DNA of 64,000 nucleotides from Hyunsoonleella flava (GTDB taxonomy: Bacteria > Bacteroidota > Bacteroidia > Flavobacteriales > Flavobacteriaceae): NCBI RefSeq assembly GCF_004310325.1, contig NZ_SIRT01000001.1:310001-374000 (forward strand), read 5' to 3'. The notes below the pieces were generated by a model. That model was not told the DNA's origin, ran no database searches, and saw nothing but the letters and a program-made list of their open reading frames with translations. Positions within the stretch are counted from its first letter, which is position 1. Each line of letters starts with the position of its first letter. A program made the position numbers and the translations under genes. Positions 8,166-18,142 of the stretch are shown here, piece by piece.

Positions 8166-10592
8166 ATGTTCAACAGAATTACATTCCTATTAATAGTGCT
8201 ATTTTCTTCTTTAGGATTCTCTCAAAATTACAGTATTGAAGGGGTTGTTAAAGACGAGAAGGATTTAGGAATTGCATATGCAAACATAGTACTGGAAGAT
8301 GCACAAAACCCAACGTTGTTATTAGGAACCACTACTAATGAAAAGGGTTTTTTTAAGTTTGATGATTTAAAGCCTAAAGTATATAAACTCACCATTAGTT
8401 TTCTAGGGTTTAATAGTTTTTCAACAAAAATAAAACTCACGGGTAATGTTGATTTTAAAACAATTATTTTAAAAAAAACTGAAGAAGCTCTTGATGAGGT
8501 TGTAGTTACTGCTAAAAGACCCACGGTAAAGCGTTTGGTAGATCGTATTGTCTTTGATGTTGAGAACTCCACGTTATCTAACAGCAATGTTTTAGATGTT
8601 TTGAGACATACTCCCGGAGTTATAGTAAGAGATGGATCTATTTCTGTGAAAAACACGCCACCAGTGGTGTATATAAATGATAGGAGAGTACACCTGTCTA
8701 CTGATGAAGTACAACAACTTTTGGAGGCAACACCTGCAAACAATATTAAATCAATTGAAGTAATCACCAATCCACCAGCAAAATACGATGCTGAGGGAGG
8801 AGCTATTTTAAACATAGAAACTAGTAAAAATATTGTTGTAGGCTATCATGGCAGTATTTTTGGCAATTACAATCAAGGTTTTCAATTCCCTAAGTTTTCT
8901 TTAGGTACAAGTCATTTTTTTAAATCTAAAAAGCTGAGTGCATATATTAACTATAATGTTAGCCCACGCAAAGATTTCAGAAATAATTTGGAGGTCATCA
9001 ATTTTATTGAAAACAATAATATCGAATCTAGTTGGAATACCGATTTTAAACGAGAAAGAGAATCAGATAATCAAAATATTACTGGGACTCTTAATTATGA
9101 TTTTAATGACCGAAACAGTATAAACTTTACTGTTAATACATTAATAGCTCCTAGAGAGAATTCTCGAACTAGGGTAAATAGTTTAACAGAGATATTTGGT
9201 GCGACTCAAGCGCTCGACTCTACTTTTAGAACTTTCAACAATTTAGTTTCTGAAAAATTCAATCTGGCATTTTCCTTAGGATATATACATAAATTTGAAA
9301 GAGATGGCGAGCAACTATCTATAGATTTACACCATACGGATTACGATTTTTCAGAGTTTCAAAATGTAGATACCGGATATTTTTTACCTGGAGCCTCCTC
9401 ATCTTTTAGAGATAACAGATTTCAGACGTTCTCTAGTCAAGAGATAAAACTAATGACAGGGCAAATAGATTATAAACTACCTTCTGAAGATGGTTCAACA
9501 TTTGAAGCAGGTATTAAAGCGGTTAGTATAAATTCTGATAATATTTTAGATCAATTTAATTTTGAAAATGGTATTCGTGAACAAGATCTGGGCAATTCAG
9601 ATGTTTTTATATATGACGAAAAAAACTTTGCGGGTTATGTAAGTTATGAGAAAGATTGGGAACATTGGAGTTTAAAGGCAGGATTAAGGGTTGAAGTTAC
9701 CGAGACGGATGGCGAATCATTATCGACCAATGCAACTAATACGAATGATTATACAAATTTGTTTCCCTCCTTTTACTTATTAAATAGGTTAGATAATGAA
9801 GACGAGATATATTTTAGTTACAATAGACGTATTTACAGACCGAGATACAGAGAGCTGAATCCATTTAGATACTTTTTAAATGATAATACTTTTATAACAG
9901 GAGACCCTAGGTTACTCCCAGAGATAGATGATAGTTTTATTTTAGGTTACACTATAAACGATATTTTTACTTTTGAATTTTACTATCGTTACGAGAGGAA
10001 TCCAACTTTAGAATTGCCGATTCAGGATAATGATAATAGACTCTTGAAATATGTGTTTACTAACATAGATCATAATGAATCTTATGGTTTAGATTTTACC
10101 ACATATACTGGAATTACAAAAGACTGGAATTTATATGTATTATCTTCTTTGTTTTTTTATGAAAACAATTTTTTCGCAGTTGGAACTAATAACGAACTTC
10201 AAAGCAATGAGAGATGGTCAATATATGCTAACGTAGTGAACTACTTTAGTTTTTTAAAAGATAATAGTTTAACGGCTGATATTGGTGTTGATTATATTAG
10301 TTCCATTTTTATTGGGCCAAGTGATATAAGTGAAAGATTGGGAGTAGATATTAATTTAAATAAAACCTTCTGGAATAATAGGGCGTCTCTAAATATAGGT
10401 ATTAGAGACTTATTTAATACTAGAAATTTCACCAATACCACCCGTTATTTAAACCAAGATTGGTTTGTAAATTCAAATTTAGAGAACAGATTATTTGTAT
10501 TAGGTTTTAACTACAAGTTTGGTAACTATAGACTAAACACAAAAAGTAAGAGTATAGACCTTAATGAGCGAGATCGTTTAGAAAAAGAATGA
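8166..10592 (+). CDS. Outer-membrane beta-barrel / TonB-dependent-receptor-like protein
   Basis: 808 residues with a signal peptide (MFNRITFLLIVLFSSLGFSQ). The order is: carboxypeptidase-regulatory-like beta-sandwich (about 22-105), plug-like domain (about 110-200, with VLRHTPGVIVRDGSISVKN and NPPAKYDAEGGAILNI), then a long beta-barrel of the OMP_b-brl_3 type ending KFGNYRLN before a charged tail. It resembles SusC/FecA relatives but has no SusD partner nearby, so a glycan-uptake role is not supported. The substrate is unknown. It is monocistronic: the next gene is convergent with only four bases between the ends. Confidence 0.87.
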   Translation: MFNRITFLLIVLFSSLGFSQNYSIEGVVKDEKDLGIAYANIVLEDAQNPTLLLGTTTNEKGFFKFDDLKPKVYKLTISFLGFNSFSTKIKLTGNVDFKTIILKKTEEALDEVVVTAKRPTVKRLVDRIVFDVENSTLSNSNVLDVLRHTPGVIVRDGSISVKNTPPVVYINDRRVHLSTDEVQQLLEATPANNIKSIEVITNPPAKYDAEGGAILNIETSKNIVVGYHGSIFGNYNQGFQFPKFSLGTSHFFKSKKLSAYINYNVSPRKDFRNNLEVINFIENNNIESSWNTDFKRERESDNQNITGTLNYDFNDRNSINFTVNTLIAPRENSRTRVNSLTEIFGATQALDSTFRTFNNLVSEKFNLAFSLGYIHKFERDGEQLSIDLHHTDYDFSEFQNVDTGYFLPGASSSFRDNRFQTFSSQEIKLMTGQIDYKLPSEDGSTFEAGIKAVSINSDNILDQFNFENGIREQDLGNSDVFIYDEKNFAGYVSYEKDWEHWSLKAGLRVEVTETDGESLSTNATNTNDYTNLFPSFYLLNRLDNEDEIYFSYNRRIYRPRYRELNPFRYFLNDNTFITGDPRLLPEIDDSFILGYTINDIFTFEFYYRYERNPTLELPIQDNDNRLLKYVFTNIDHNESYGLDFTTYTGITKDWNLYVLSSLFFYENNFFAVGTNNELQSNERWSIYANVVNYFSFLKDNSLTADIGVDYISSIFIGPSDISERLGVDINLNKTFWNNRASLNIGIRDLFNTRNFTNTTRYLNQDWFVNSNLENRLFVLGFNYKFGNYRLNTKSKSIDLNERDRLEKE

Positions 10593-10596
10593 TGTT

Positions 10597-11142
10597 CTAA
10601 AAATACTGTCTTATTTTATCCCAGAAATTTTTTGGAGACATTTTAAACTCCTCTTCAAGTTCTTCAAGAGATTTTGTGGCTTCGTTAATTTTATTGAAAA
10701 TCCTAGCTCTGATCAAGTAGATTGATGGAATAACTACTGCCATTACTGGAATCATATACATTAATTGGAGTTCGTCAAAAAACTTTAGTTCATCATTAAA
10801 GAAACCAAATATCTGATATATGTACATGAACATAGGAACGAGTAGCGCATGATACCACCAATGTCTATTTGTGAAAAACCAGATGAATAACAATAATAAA
10901 GGAATGGCCTTACTGCTTAATACCCACATTCCGTAATTAGCGTCTTCCCAAAAACCACTGTCATACGTAAACAAAAAAGTGTCCCAAACCCTTTGTTTTG
11001 GAACACTTTCATATAAAGTAAATAGAAAAGGCGTTATGGCTAAAATGGTTGCTATAACGCTTCCAAGTACTAAGCTTTTTTTACTAGCCTTTGGTTGGAA
11101 TTTTTCTAAGTTTCTTTTCAATTTTGGCTGTTTGTTCTCCAT
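10597..11142 (-). CDS. Membrane protein of unknown function with four predicted helices
   Basis: 181 residues from the ATG at 11142 (MENKQPKLKRNLEKFQ); an ATG at 11166 in the same frame would add eight. A basic N-terminus is followed by hydrophobic helices at about residues 22-42, 75-92, 95-115 and 125-145, then a charged, helical C-terminal tail. No family is recognised. Its 5' end overlaps a 47-codon ORF (11084-11227) in another frame; a -7 box lies upstream of that ORF, so both are probably read from one mRNA. Confidence 0.7.
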   Translation of the reverse strand: MENKQPKLKRNLEKFQPKASKKSLVLGSVIATILAITPFLFTLYESVPKQRVWDTFLFTYDSGFWEDANYGMWVLSSKAIPLLLLFIWFFTNRHWWYHALLVPMFMYIYQIFGFFNDELKFFDELQLMYMIPVMAVVIPSIYLIRARIFNKINEATKSLEELEEEFKMSPKNFWDKIRQYF

Positions 11143-11227
11143 TTTGCTCAAATGAATTAGCTGCATTAGCTAAAAACAACATACCTCCGAAAATTGCGAT
11201 TGCAATTACATACTTTTTTGTTTTCAT
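11084..11227 (-). CDS. Small exported-peptide ORF overlapping the next gene's start
   Basis: 47 codons, ATG at 11227 to TAG at 11084. The product begins MKTKKYVIAIAIFGGMLFLA, a convincing signal peptide or membrane segment. About 24 polar residues follow, ending RKIPTKG. It overlaps the start of the downstream membrane-protein gene by 59 bases in a different frame, which suggests coupling. A TAACTTTG promoter box is placed 34 bases upstream of this ATG, which argues that this is a translated ORF and not a by-product. No homologue is recognised. Confidence 0.55.
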   Translation of the reverse strand: MKTKKYVIAIAIFGGMLFLANAANSFEQNGEQTAKIEKKLRKIPTKG

Positions 11228-11261
11228 TTCTTTAAGGGATTTAATTAATTAATTAATACCT

Positions 11262-11269
11262 CAAAGTTA
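11262..11269 (-). promoter_or_regulatory. -7 promoter box for the small exported ORF and membrane-protein gene
   Basis: On the minus strand this reads TAACTTTG (TAnnTTTG), 34 bases before the ATG at 11227. Confidence 0.5.
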
Positions 11270-11427
11270 TATAAACACTAAGGTTACGGTTTTAGTTAAA
11301 TGTTAAAATTATGTTAAAAACATTGATTTTTAAAATTCTTGCTGTGGGTTTCCCGTAATCTTATAAAAAATATATGAGTTATGTTGGTTTTTCCATGCTG
11401 CGTTTGGGTTTCGGTTAAGTTTATATT

Positions 11428-11844
11428 TTACATTTTCAGCTTAATTTCTCTAAACATTTGATGTTTTTCTTCTAAAAAAACATCGCAATAATTATCTCCT
11501 AAAAGAGGTTTAATTACATCCGGCCACTCGATAATAATCCAATTGTCGGAATATAAATATTCTTCAATACCAAAATTATAAGCTTCTTCAATATCACTTA
11601 TTCTATACAAATCAAAATGATACAATAAGCCATCATCTAATTGGTACTCGTTAATAATTGAAAACGTAGGACTACTTACTTCATCTTTGCTTCCTAAAGC
11701 CTTGGCAATACTTTTTACCAACGTTGTTTTGCCAACTCCCATCTTACCATGAAGTAGGATGGTCTTGGAGTTTATCTTCTTAATTAATTGTTCTGCAACA
11801 TCGTCAGCTTCATCCAGGAGATAAGTAATTTCCAAATCAATCAT
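11428..11844 (-). CDS. tsaE: tRNA threonylcarbamoyladenosine biosynthesis ATPase TsaE
   Basis: ATPase partner of TsaB/TsaD in forming t6A at position 37 of ANN-decoding tRNAs. It is 138 residues, normal for TsaE. The P-loop HGKMGVGKTT is at about residues 32-41; SSPTFSIINEYQ and YHFDLYRI (about 74-97) and IIIEWPDVI (about 118) are the family signatures. It lies 84 bases downstream of porX on the same strand, an arrangement I associate with flavobacteria. Confidence 0.94.
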   Translation of the reverse strand: MIDLEITYLLDEADDVAEQLIKKINSKTILLHGKMGVGKTTLVKSIAKALGSKDEVSSPTFSIINEYQLDDGLLYHFDLYRISDIEEAYNFGIEEYLYSDNWIIIEWPDVIKPLLGDNYCDVFLEEKHQMFREIKLKM

Positions 11845-11928
11845 TCAATTTAAGGCAATATTACGTATAAAAAATCAAAAAAACTAACAAAAAGTGTATT
11901 TCGTCGATGTTTTTTGTATTACAAGGAA

Positions 11929-13476
11929 TTATTTGGGGCTGAAAACTGTAAATGGAATTATCATTTCTTCAAGTGAAACACCACCATGCTGGTAAGTATT
12001 TCTGTAGTAGCTTACATAGTGATTGTAGTTATTTGGGTACGCGAAAAACAAGTCTCCTTTTGCGAAAATAAAAGAGCTACTCATGTTAATTGTGGGTAAG
12101 TGAATGTTCTTAGGCTCATCGGCTAAAAGCACGTCTTTCTTGTCAAAAGTTAAGCTTCGTCCAGTTTTATAGCGTAAGTTTAGGCTAGTGTCTCTATCCC
12201 CGATTACCTTTGATGGATTTTTTACATTAATGGTGCCATGATCTGTAGTTAATATCAGCTTAAATCCAAGCTGTTGTGACTGCTGAATCATTTCCAAAAG
12301 TGGTGAGTTCTTAAACCAGCTAAGTGTCAAGGAACGATATGCTTTATCATTTGATGCCAATTCCTTAACGACTTCCATCTCTGTTTTGGCGTGCGAAAGC
12401 ATATCCACAAAGTTGTAAACAACAACGGTCAAGTCATTATTTTTTAATGACTTAAAGTTCTCAACCAATTTCTTCCCATTTTTTAAGTTGGTAATTTTGT
12501 GGTATTGGTAACTTAAATGGTTTAATCCCAAGCGCTGCATTTGGGCTTCTAAAAAATCAGCTTCGTTTAAATTCTTTCCACCTTCATCAGTATCATTTTT
12601 CCAATATTGCGGATATAATTTTTCCATTTCACTGGGCATCAATCCTGAGAAAATGGCATTTCTTGCATATTGTGTTGCGGTAGGCAGAATGCTGAAAAAA
12701 GCTTCTTCCTGTTCTTTTTTGTAATAACTATTTATAACAGGTTCAAAAACCTTCCATTGATCGTATCTTAAGTTGTCCACAACCACTAGCAGCGTTGGCT
12801 GTTCCTTACTTAGTTCTGGAACAATTTTTTCCTTGAACAACGTGTGGGACATTATTGGGGCGTCCGCATGATTATCAAACCAATTTGGATAATTTTTATC
12901 TATAAACTTGCCAAATTGAATATTGGCTTCCGTTTTTTGAGACTCCAATATTTCAAACATCCCTGCATCTTCAATATCCTCTAATTGAATTTCCCAATAG
13001 ATTAATTTCTGATATAAATTCACCCAATCTTCATACGAATTTACCATAGCTAAATCCATGGATATTTTTCGAAATTCCTGTTGATAATTTGAAGTGGTTT
13101 TTTCAGATACCAATCTTGAATGGTCTAAATTCTTTTTTAACGAAAGTAGAATTTGATTTGGGTTAACGGGCTTTATTAAGTAATCCGCTATCTTATTCCC
13201 AATAGCTTCTTCCATGATATACTCTTCTTCACTTTTGGTAATCATAACAACAGGCACACTATCCTTCTTTTCCTTAATCTCGTTTAAGGTTTCCAAACCG
13301 GTGAGTCCAGGCATATTTTCATCCAAAAAAACAATATCAAAATTGTTTTCATCAATAATATCAATAGCCTCTGTACCACTATTGCAGGTTGTTACTTTAT
13401 AGTTCTTCTTTTCAAGAAATAAAATGTGCGGTTTTAATAAATCAATTTCGTCATCAACCCAAAGTATATTAATCAT
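11929..13476 (-). CDS. porX: PorX: type IX secretion response regulator with PglZ phosphatase-like domain
   Basis: 515 residues. A CheY-like receiver (about 1-120) has acidic pocket D8/D9 and the phospho-acceptor D52 (VFLDENMPG). A helical linker follows, then a PglZ/alkaline-phosphatase-superfamily domain (about 200-515) with LLVVVDNLRYDQWKVFEP, ILPTATQYARNAIFSG and LTTDHGTINV. In Porphyromonas and Flavobacterium this architecture is PorX, which pairs with the sensor PorY to control type IX secretion genes and has nucleotide phosphodiesterase activity. No PorY gene is in the window. The type IX cargo at 45938-46939 shows that the system is used in this genome. Confidence 0.95.
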   Translation of the reverse strand: MINILWVDDEIDLLKPHILFLEKKNYKVTTCNSGTEAIDIIDENNFDIVFLDENMPGLTGLETLNEIKEKKDSVPVVMITKSEEEYIMEEAIGNKIADYLIKPVNPNQILLSLKKNLDHSRLVSEKTTSNYQQEFRKISMDLAMVNSYEDWVNLYQKLIYWEIQLEDIEDAGMFEILESQKTEANIQFGKFIDKNYPNWFDNHADAPIMSHTLFKEKIVPELSKEQPTLLVVVDNLRYDQWKVFEPVINSYYKKEQEEAFFSILPTATQYARNAIFSGLMPSEMEKLYPQYWKNDTDEGGKNLNEADFLEAQMQRLGLNHLSYQYHKITNLKNGKKLVENFKSLKNNDLTVVVYNFVDMLSHAKTEMEVVKELASNDKAYRSLTLSWFKNSPLLEMIQQSQQLGFKLILTTDHGTINVKNPSKVIGDRDTSLNLRYKTGRSLTFDKKDVLLADEPKNIHLPTINMSSSFIFAKGDLFFAYPNNYNHYVSYYRNTYQHGGVSLEEMIIPFTVFSPK

Positions 13477-13524
13477 GTTGTTTCTATTTTATGCAATGTA
13501 GCCCTAAATTGGACTTCATATAAT

Positions 13525-13532
13525 TATATTTG
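13525..13532 (+). promoter_or_regulatory. -7 promoter box for the HD-domain gene
   Basis: TATATTTG (TAnnTTTG) lies 24 bases before the TTG start at 13557, which gives a short leader and supports that start. Confidence 0.5.
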
Positions 13533-13556
13533 TAAAAACTAGTAAAGCTTCAAAGT

Positions 13557-14768
13557 TTGAATAAACTCAAAATATTAAACGACCCAATTTACGGATTTAT
13601 TACTATTCCAAATTCTTTGGTTTTCGATATCATTCAGCATAAATACTTTCAACGGCTTAGAAGAATTACGCAAATGGGCATGTCGTATTTGGTGTATCCC
13701 GGAGCACATCATACAAGATTTCATCATGCTATTGGTTGTATCTATCTCATGCAAAAAGCTGTGAATGTGCTTCGTTATAAGGGAGTTACAATTTCTAAGG
13801 AAGAAGAAGAAGCCTTAAACGTTGCCATTTTATTGCATGATATAGGTCATGGTCCGTTCTCACATGCCATGGAGCATAGTATAGTAAATGGTGTATCCCA
13901 CGAGCAAATTTCGCTGTTGTTTATGGAGCGTTTAAATGAAGAATTTAACGGAAGTTTAACGCTTGCCATTAAAATATTTAAGGGAGAATACCATCGTTCG
14001 TTTATGTGTCAGCTTATTTCTAGTCAATTAGATATAGATCGGGCAGACTATTTAAAACGGGACAGTTTTTATACGGGTGTTGCCGAGGGCAACGTAAATA
14101 GCGAGCGTTTAATTACGATGCTAAACGTAGTTGATGATAATTTGGTGGTTGAAGAAAAAGGGATTTACAGTGTTGAGAAGTTTATTATTGCGCGTCGTTT
14201 TATGTATTGGCAAGTGTATCTGCACAAAACAGGCTTGGTTGCAGAACAATTGTTGATGCGGGTTTTATCAAGAGCAAAGGACTTAACAAAGAAAGGTTGG
14301 GATTTAGAAGCTAGTGCAGCACTTCAATATTTTTTGAAGAATGATATTTCAATTGAAAATTTTACCAGCGAAACCCTAGACGTTTTTTATGAATTGGATG
14401 ATTATGATATTGTATCCGCTATGAAGTTGTGGAAAACCAGTGATGATTTTGTGCTTAGAAATCTATGCAAAATGATAATTAATAGAGAACTGCTTAAGAT
14501 AAAAATAAAGAACAAACCCATTAAGGACAAGGATTTAAAAAAGCATACCAGTAGACTTATTGAAGAGCATAATGTGACAACTGAAGAGGCGGAATACTTT
14601 GTGTTTACAGGAGATATTTTCAATCAAGCATATCAAACCAAAAAGCAGAACATTAACATCTTGTATAAATCTGGAAAAATCCAAGATATTGTAAAGGCTT
14701 CAGATCATTTAAATCTTCAAGCACTGTCAAAACCGGTAACTAAATATTATATCTGCTACCCTAAATAA
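13557..14768 (+). CDS. HD-domain phosphohydrolase (dGTPase/SAMHD1-like superfamily)
   Basis: 403 residues starting at TTG (MNKLKILNDPIYGFI); the next in-frame ATG would cut into the conserved N-terminus. HD metal-site residues are visible in HHTRFHHAIG (about 51-60) and LLHDIGHGPFSHAMEH (about 91-106), with a further Asp in QLDIDRADYLKRD (about 158-170). The family hydrolyses (d)NTPs or nucleotide phosphates; the substrate here is unknown. It is divergent from porX and upstream of lpxD. Confidence 0.87.
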   Translation: MNKLKILNDPIYGFITIPNSLVFDIIQHKYFQRLRRITQMGMSYLVYPGAHHTRFHHAIGCIYLMQKAVNVLRYKGVTISKEEEEALNVAILLHDIGHGPFSHAMEHSIVNGVSHEQISLLFMERLNEEFNGSLTLAIKIFKGEYHRSFMCQLISSQLDIDRADYLKRDSFYTGVAEGNVNSERLITMLNVVDDNLVVEEKGIYSVEKFIIARRFMYWQVYLHKTGLVAEQLLMRVLSRAKDLTKKGWDLEASAALQYFLKNDISIENFTSETLDVFYELDDYDIVSAMKLWKTSDDFVLRNLCKMIINRELLKIKIKNKPIKDKDLKKHTSRLIEEHNVTTEEAEYFVFTGDIFNQAYQTKKQNINILYKSGKIQDIVKASDHLNLQALSKPVTKYYICYPK

Positions 14769-14858
14769 AATTTGATTGCTACATTTGAGATTTTCAAATT
14801 GTTCACAACCATAGAATATCTTAAGAAACAGGGCGTTATAACTTTAGTACATTTTTCC

Positions 14859-14866
14859 TATTTTTG
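14859..14866 (+). promoter_or_regulatory. -7 promoter box for the lpxD-lpxC/fabZ-lpxA operon
   Basis: TATTTTTG (TAnnTTTG), 34 bases before the GTG start of lpxD. Confidence 0.5.
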
Positions 14867-14900
14867 CTCAAATTATTAAAACTCAACTAACTTAAACCGT

Positions 14901-15926
14901 GTGAAATTCACAGCACAACAAATAGCAGATATTTTAGAAGGAGATGTTGTTGGAGATGCAAATGTTGAAGTATCAAAACTTGCAAAAATTGAAGAAGGGG
15001 TTAAAGGTGCTCTAACTTTTTTGGCTAACCCTAAATATACATCTTACATTTATTCTACAAAAGCTTCAATTACTATTGTGAGCAAGGATTTTGAACCTGA
15101 AGAAAACATTACAACCACGTTAATTAAGGTTGATGATGCGTATAAATCATTTTCAAAACTTTTAGAATATTACAATCAAGTAAAGTTGAATAAGTTTGGT
15201 GTCGAGCAACCGTCATTTATTGCAGACTCTTCTTCTCACGGAGAAAATATTTATATAGGAGCGTTCTCATATATTGGAGAAAATGTGGTAATCGGAGAAA
15301 ATGTAAAGATTTTTCCAAACACATATATTGGTGATAATGTAAAAATTGGAGATAATACTATAATTTTTGCCGGAGCCAAAATATATTCAGAATGTGTTAT
15401 AGGAAATAACTGTGTTATTAATTCCGGAGCTATTATTGGAGCTGACGGGTTTGGTTTTGCGCCTAACGAACGAGGAGAATACCAAAAAGTGCCACAAACT
15501 GGTAATGTGATTTTAGAAGATTTTGTAGACATTGGAGCCGCTACGACTATTGACAGGGCTACGTTAGGTTCAACGGTGATACGAAAAGGAGTGAAATTGG
15601 ACAACCAAATTCAAATAGCACATAATGTTGAAATAGGTAAAAACACAGTAATTGCTGCTCAAACAGGTATAGCAGGTTCCACAAAGATTGGAGAAAATTG
15701 TCAAATAGGCGGTCAAGTAGGTATTGTGGGACACATTACTATTGGTAACAATGTAAAGATTCAAGCCCAATCTGGTATTGGCAGAAATGTAAAAGATAAT
15801 GAGGTACTGCAAGGTTCGCCAGCATTAGCTTATGGAGATTATAATAAGTCCTACGTACATTTTAAAAACTTACCTAAAATTGTCAAAAAATTTAACGATA
15901 TAGAAAAAAGCTATGGCAATAGTTAA
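14901..15926 (+). CDS. lpxD: UDP-3-O-acylglucosamine N-acyltransferase LpxD
   Basis: Third step of lipid A synthesis: adds the N-linked hydroxyacyl chain to UDP-3-O-acyl-GlcN. It is 341 residues and starts at GTG. The N-terminal uridine-binding domain (about 1-100, [16 protein letters not shown]) is followed by left-handed beta-helix hexapeptide repeats (about 105-310). Both active-site histidines known from E. coli LpxD (H239, H276) have counterparts, in QIAHNVEIG and in GIVGHITIG. The 3' end overlaps lpxC/fabZ by 14 bases. Confidence 0.95.
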   Translation: MKFTAQQIADILEGDVVGDANVEVSKLAKIEEGVKGALTFLANPKYTSYIYSTKASITIVSKDFEPEENITTTLIKVDDAYKSFSKLLEYYNQVKLNKFGVEQPSFIADSSSHGENIYIGAFSYIGENVVIGENVKIFPNTYIGDNVKIGDNTIIFAGAKIYSECVIGNNCVINSGAIIGADGFGFAPNERGEYQKVPQTGNVILEDFVDIGAATTIDRATLGSTVIRKGVKLDNQIQIAHNVEIGKNTVIAAQTGIAGSTKIGENCQIGGQVGIVGHITIGNNVKIQAQSGIGRNVKDNEVLQGSPALAYGDYNKSYVHFKNLPKIVKKFNDIEKSYGNS

Positions 15927-17319
15927 TACAGATACTAAACAAAAAACTATAAAAAATGAGGTGTCACTTACCGGCGTTGGTTTACATACTGGTAAAAATG
16001 TCACCTTAACCTTTAAACCGTCAACAGCTAATTCTGGTTTAGCTTTCAAAAGAGTGGATTTAGAGGGTGCACCTGTAATTGAAGCCGATGCAAATTATGT
16101 AACAAATACGCAAAGAGGTACTTGTTTGGAAAAGAATGGAGTTATGATTCAGACTTCAGAACACGTATTGGCTGCTTTGATAGGATTAGATATTGATAAT
16201 GCAATAATAGAGCTTAATGCATCTGAACCACCAATTATGGATGGCTCTTCAAAATTTTTCATTGAAGCTCTTGAGGAAGCGGGTATTGTAGAGTTGGATG
16301 CTACTAGGGAAGAATTTGTAGTTTCTGATGTGATTTCATATACCGATGAAGAAAGTGGAAGTGAGATTTTAGTGATGCCAGCTAAAGATTACCAAATAAC
16401 CACTATGGTGGATTTTGGTACAAAAGTTCTAGGCACCCAAAACGCTACGCTGAATCAGATTTCAGATTTTAAAGAAGAAATAGCAAATTCTCGAACCTTT
16501 AGCTTTTTGCATGAAATAGAAATGCTTTTAGAGCATGGTTTGATAAAAGGAGGGGATTTAAACAATGCCATTGTTTATGTGGATAAGCCCTTATCTCCCG
16601 AAACTATGGAAAAATTGAGAGTTGCTTTTAATAAAGATAATATTGCGGTAAAGCCTAACGGAATTCTTGATAACCTAACATTACATCATCCTAATGAGGC
16701 GGCAAGACATAAATTATTGGATGTTCTTGGCGACTTAGCACTTGTTGGAACGCGAATTCGTGGAAAAATTATTGCCAATAAACCTGGGCACTTCGTTAAT
16801 ACACAATTTGCTAAAAAGCTGTCCAAAATAATAAAGAATGAGAGACGCAATAATGTGCCAAATGTTGATTTGAATCAGGAACCTCTTATGGACGTGACTC
16901 AAATCATGGCTATGTTACCACATCGTCAACCATTTTTACTTTTGGATAAGGTGTTTGAATTGACTGATAAGCATGTAGTAGGGATGAAGAACGTCACTAT
17001 GAACGAAGAGTTCTTCAAAGGACACTTTCCAGGAGCACCAGTTATGCCAGGAGTTTTAATAGTAGAAGCTATGGCACAAACAGGTGGTATTTTGGTATTA
17101 AGTACTGTGCCAGATCCTGAAAATTATTTGACGTTTTTTATGAAAATGGACAACGTTAAATTTAAAAGAAAAGTAAGTCCTGGTGATACGCTTATTTTTA
17201 AGTGTACATTAATTACGCCAATAAGACGAGGAATTTGTCATATGCAAGGTTACGCTTATGCAAATGGAAAGTTATGTGCCGAAGCAGAATTAATGGCACA
17301 AATTTCTAAAGTAAAATAA
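15913..17319 (+). CDS. lpxC/fabZ: Bifunctional LpxC deacetylase / FabZ dehydratase
   Basis: 468 residues. The LpxC part (about 1-300) is the zinc-dependent UDP-3-O-acyl-GlcNAc deacetylase, with the zinc ligand in TSEHVLAAL (H84), EPPIMDGSS and the second site in [17 protein letters not shown]. The FabZ part (about 320-468) is the 3-hydroxyacyl-ACP dehydratase, with [14 protein letters not shown] and [20 protein letters not shown] holding the catalytic His and Glu. This fusion is characteristic of Bacteroidota. LpxC uses and FabZ competes for the hydroxyacyl pool, so the fusion ties lipid A to fatty-acid flux. Confidence 0.97.
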   Translation: MAIVNTDTKQKTIKNEVSLTGVGLHTGKNVTLTFKPSTANSGLAFKRVDLEGAPVIEADANYVTNTQRGTCLEKNGVMIQTSEHVLAALIGLDIDNAIIELNASEPPIMDGSSKFFIEALEEAGIVELDATREEFVVSDVISYTDEESGSEILVMPAKDYQITTMVDFGTKVLGTQNATLNQISDFKEEIANSRTFSFLHEIEMLLEHGLIKGGDLNNAIVYVDKPLSPETMEKLRVAFNKDNIAVKPNGILDNLTLHHPNEAARHKLLDVLGDLALVGTRIRGKIIANKPGHFVNTQFAKKLSKIIKNERRNNVPNVDLNQEPLMDVTQIMAMLPHRQPFLLLDKVFELTDKHVVGMKNVTMNEEFFKGHFPGAPVMPGVLIVEAMAQTGGILVLSTVPDPENYLTFFMKMDNVKFKRKVSPGDTLIFKCTLITPIRRGICHMQGYAYANGKLCAEAELMAQISKVK

Positions 17320-17333
17320 TTAAAACGTAAAAC

Positions 17334-18119
17334 ATGAATCAGCCCTTGGCATATGTGCATCCTGGTGCAAAAATTGCAAAAAATGTTGTAATTGAACCCT
17401 TTACTACAATTAATAATAACGTGGTAATTGGCGAAGGTACTTGGATAGGTAGTAATGTTACTATCATGGAAGGTGCACGTATCGGTAAAAATTGTAATAT
17501 TTTCCCAGGCTCGGTTATTTCGGCGGTACCTCAAGATTTAAAATATAATGACGAGGATACCACCGTTGAAATTGGTGATAACGTTACCATAAGGGAATGT
17601 GTTACGATTAACAGAGGTACTGCAGACAGAATGAAAACAGTTATTGGGGATAATTGTTTAATTATGGCATATTGCCATGTAGCTCATGATTGTATTGTTG
17701 GGAATAATTGTATTTTTTCTAATAATAGCACGCTTGCGGGACACATTACAGTAGGCGATTATGTGGTTTTAGCTGGTATGACGGCAGTACATCAATTTGT
17801 TTCTGTTGGAAATCATGCCTTTGTTACAGGAGGTTCATTAGTTAGAAAAGATGTACCGCCTTATGTAAAAGCAGCGCGCGAGCCGCTATCTTATGTAGGT
17901 ATCAATTCAGTTGGGTTAAGGCGAAGAGGTTTTACAACAGAAAAAATTAGGGAAATTCAAGATATATACCGAATTCTATATCAAAAAACGTACAATAACT
18001 CTCAGGCAGCAGATATTATTGAAGCTGAAATGCAAGCGACCCCGGAAAGAGATGAGATTCTTCAGTTTATCAAGAATTCACACAGAGGTATCATGAAAGG
18101 ATACTTCAAATCAAATTAA
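17334..18119 (+). CDS. lpxA: UDP-N-acetylglucosamine O-acyltransferase LpxA
   Basis: First step of lipid A synthesis. It is 261 residues, the usual length. Hexapeptide beta-helix repeats run from about 5 to 185, and a helical C-terminal domain follows. The catalytic His is in MAYCHVAHDCIVGNN; the stretch GNHAFVTGGSLVRKDVPPYV and the end of the helix match the family. It lies 14 bases after lpxC/fabZ and 23 before efp, in one operon. Confidence 0.96.
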   Translation: MNQPLAYVHPGAKIAKNVVIEPFTTINNNVVIGEGTWIGSNVTIMEGARIGKNCNIFPGSVISAVPQDLKYNDEDTTVEIGDNVTIRECVTINRGTADRMKTVIGDNCLIMAYCHVAHDCIVGNNCIFSNNSTLAGHITVGDYVVLAGMTAVHQFVSVGNHAFVTGGSLVRKDVPPYVKAAREPLSYVGINSVGLRRRGFTTEKIREIQDIYRILYQKTYNNSQAADIIEAEMQATPERDEILQFIKNSHRGIMKGYFKSN

Positions 18120-18142
18120 ATCAAAAATTAAAGAAAACATTT

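Noticed and set aside
8228-8815. 195-codon minus-strand ORF opposite the outer-membrane barrel gene
   Set aside because: It is antisense to the strongly conserved signal peptide and plug region of the barrel gene, has no homology pattern and poor residue composition.
11331-11427. Open frame without a start codon after tsaE (minus strand), ending ITGNPQQEF
   Set aside because: It reads like protein sequence, but has no ATG, GTG or TTG outside tsaE and no recognisable family; at best a remnant.
15251-15604. 117-codon minus-strand ORF opposite lpxD, and the short-period DNA repeats there
   Set aside because: Both arise from the hexapeptide (18-base) periodicity of the LpxD beta-helix, not from a separate gene or DNA repeat.
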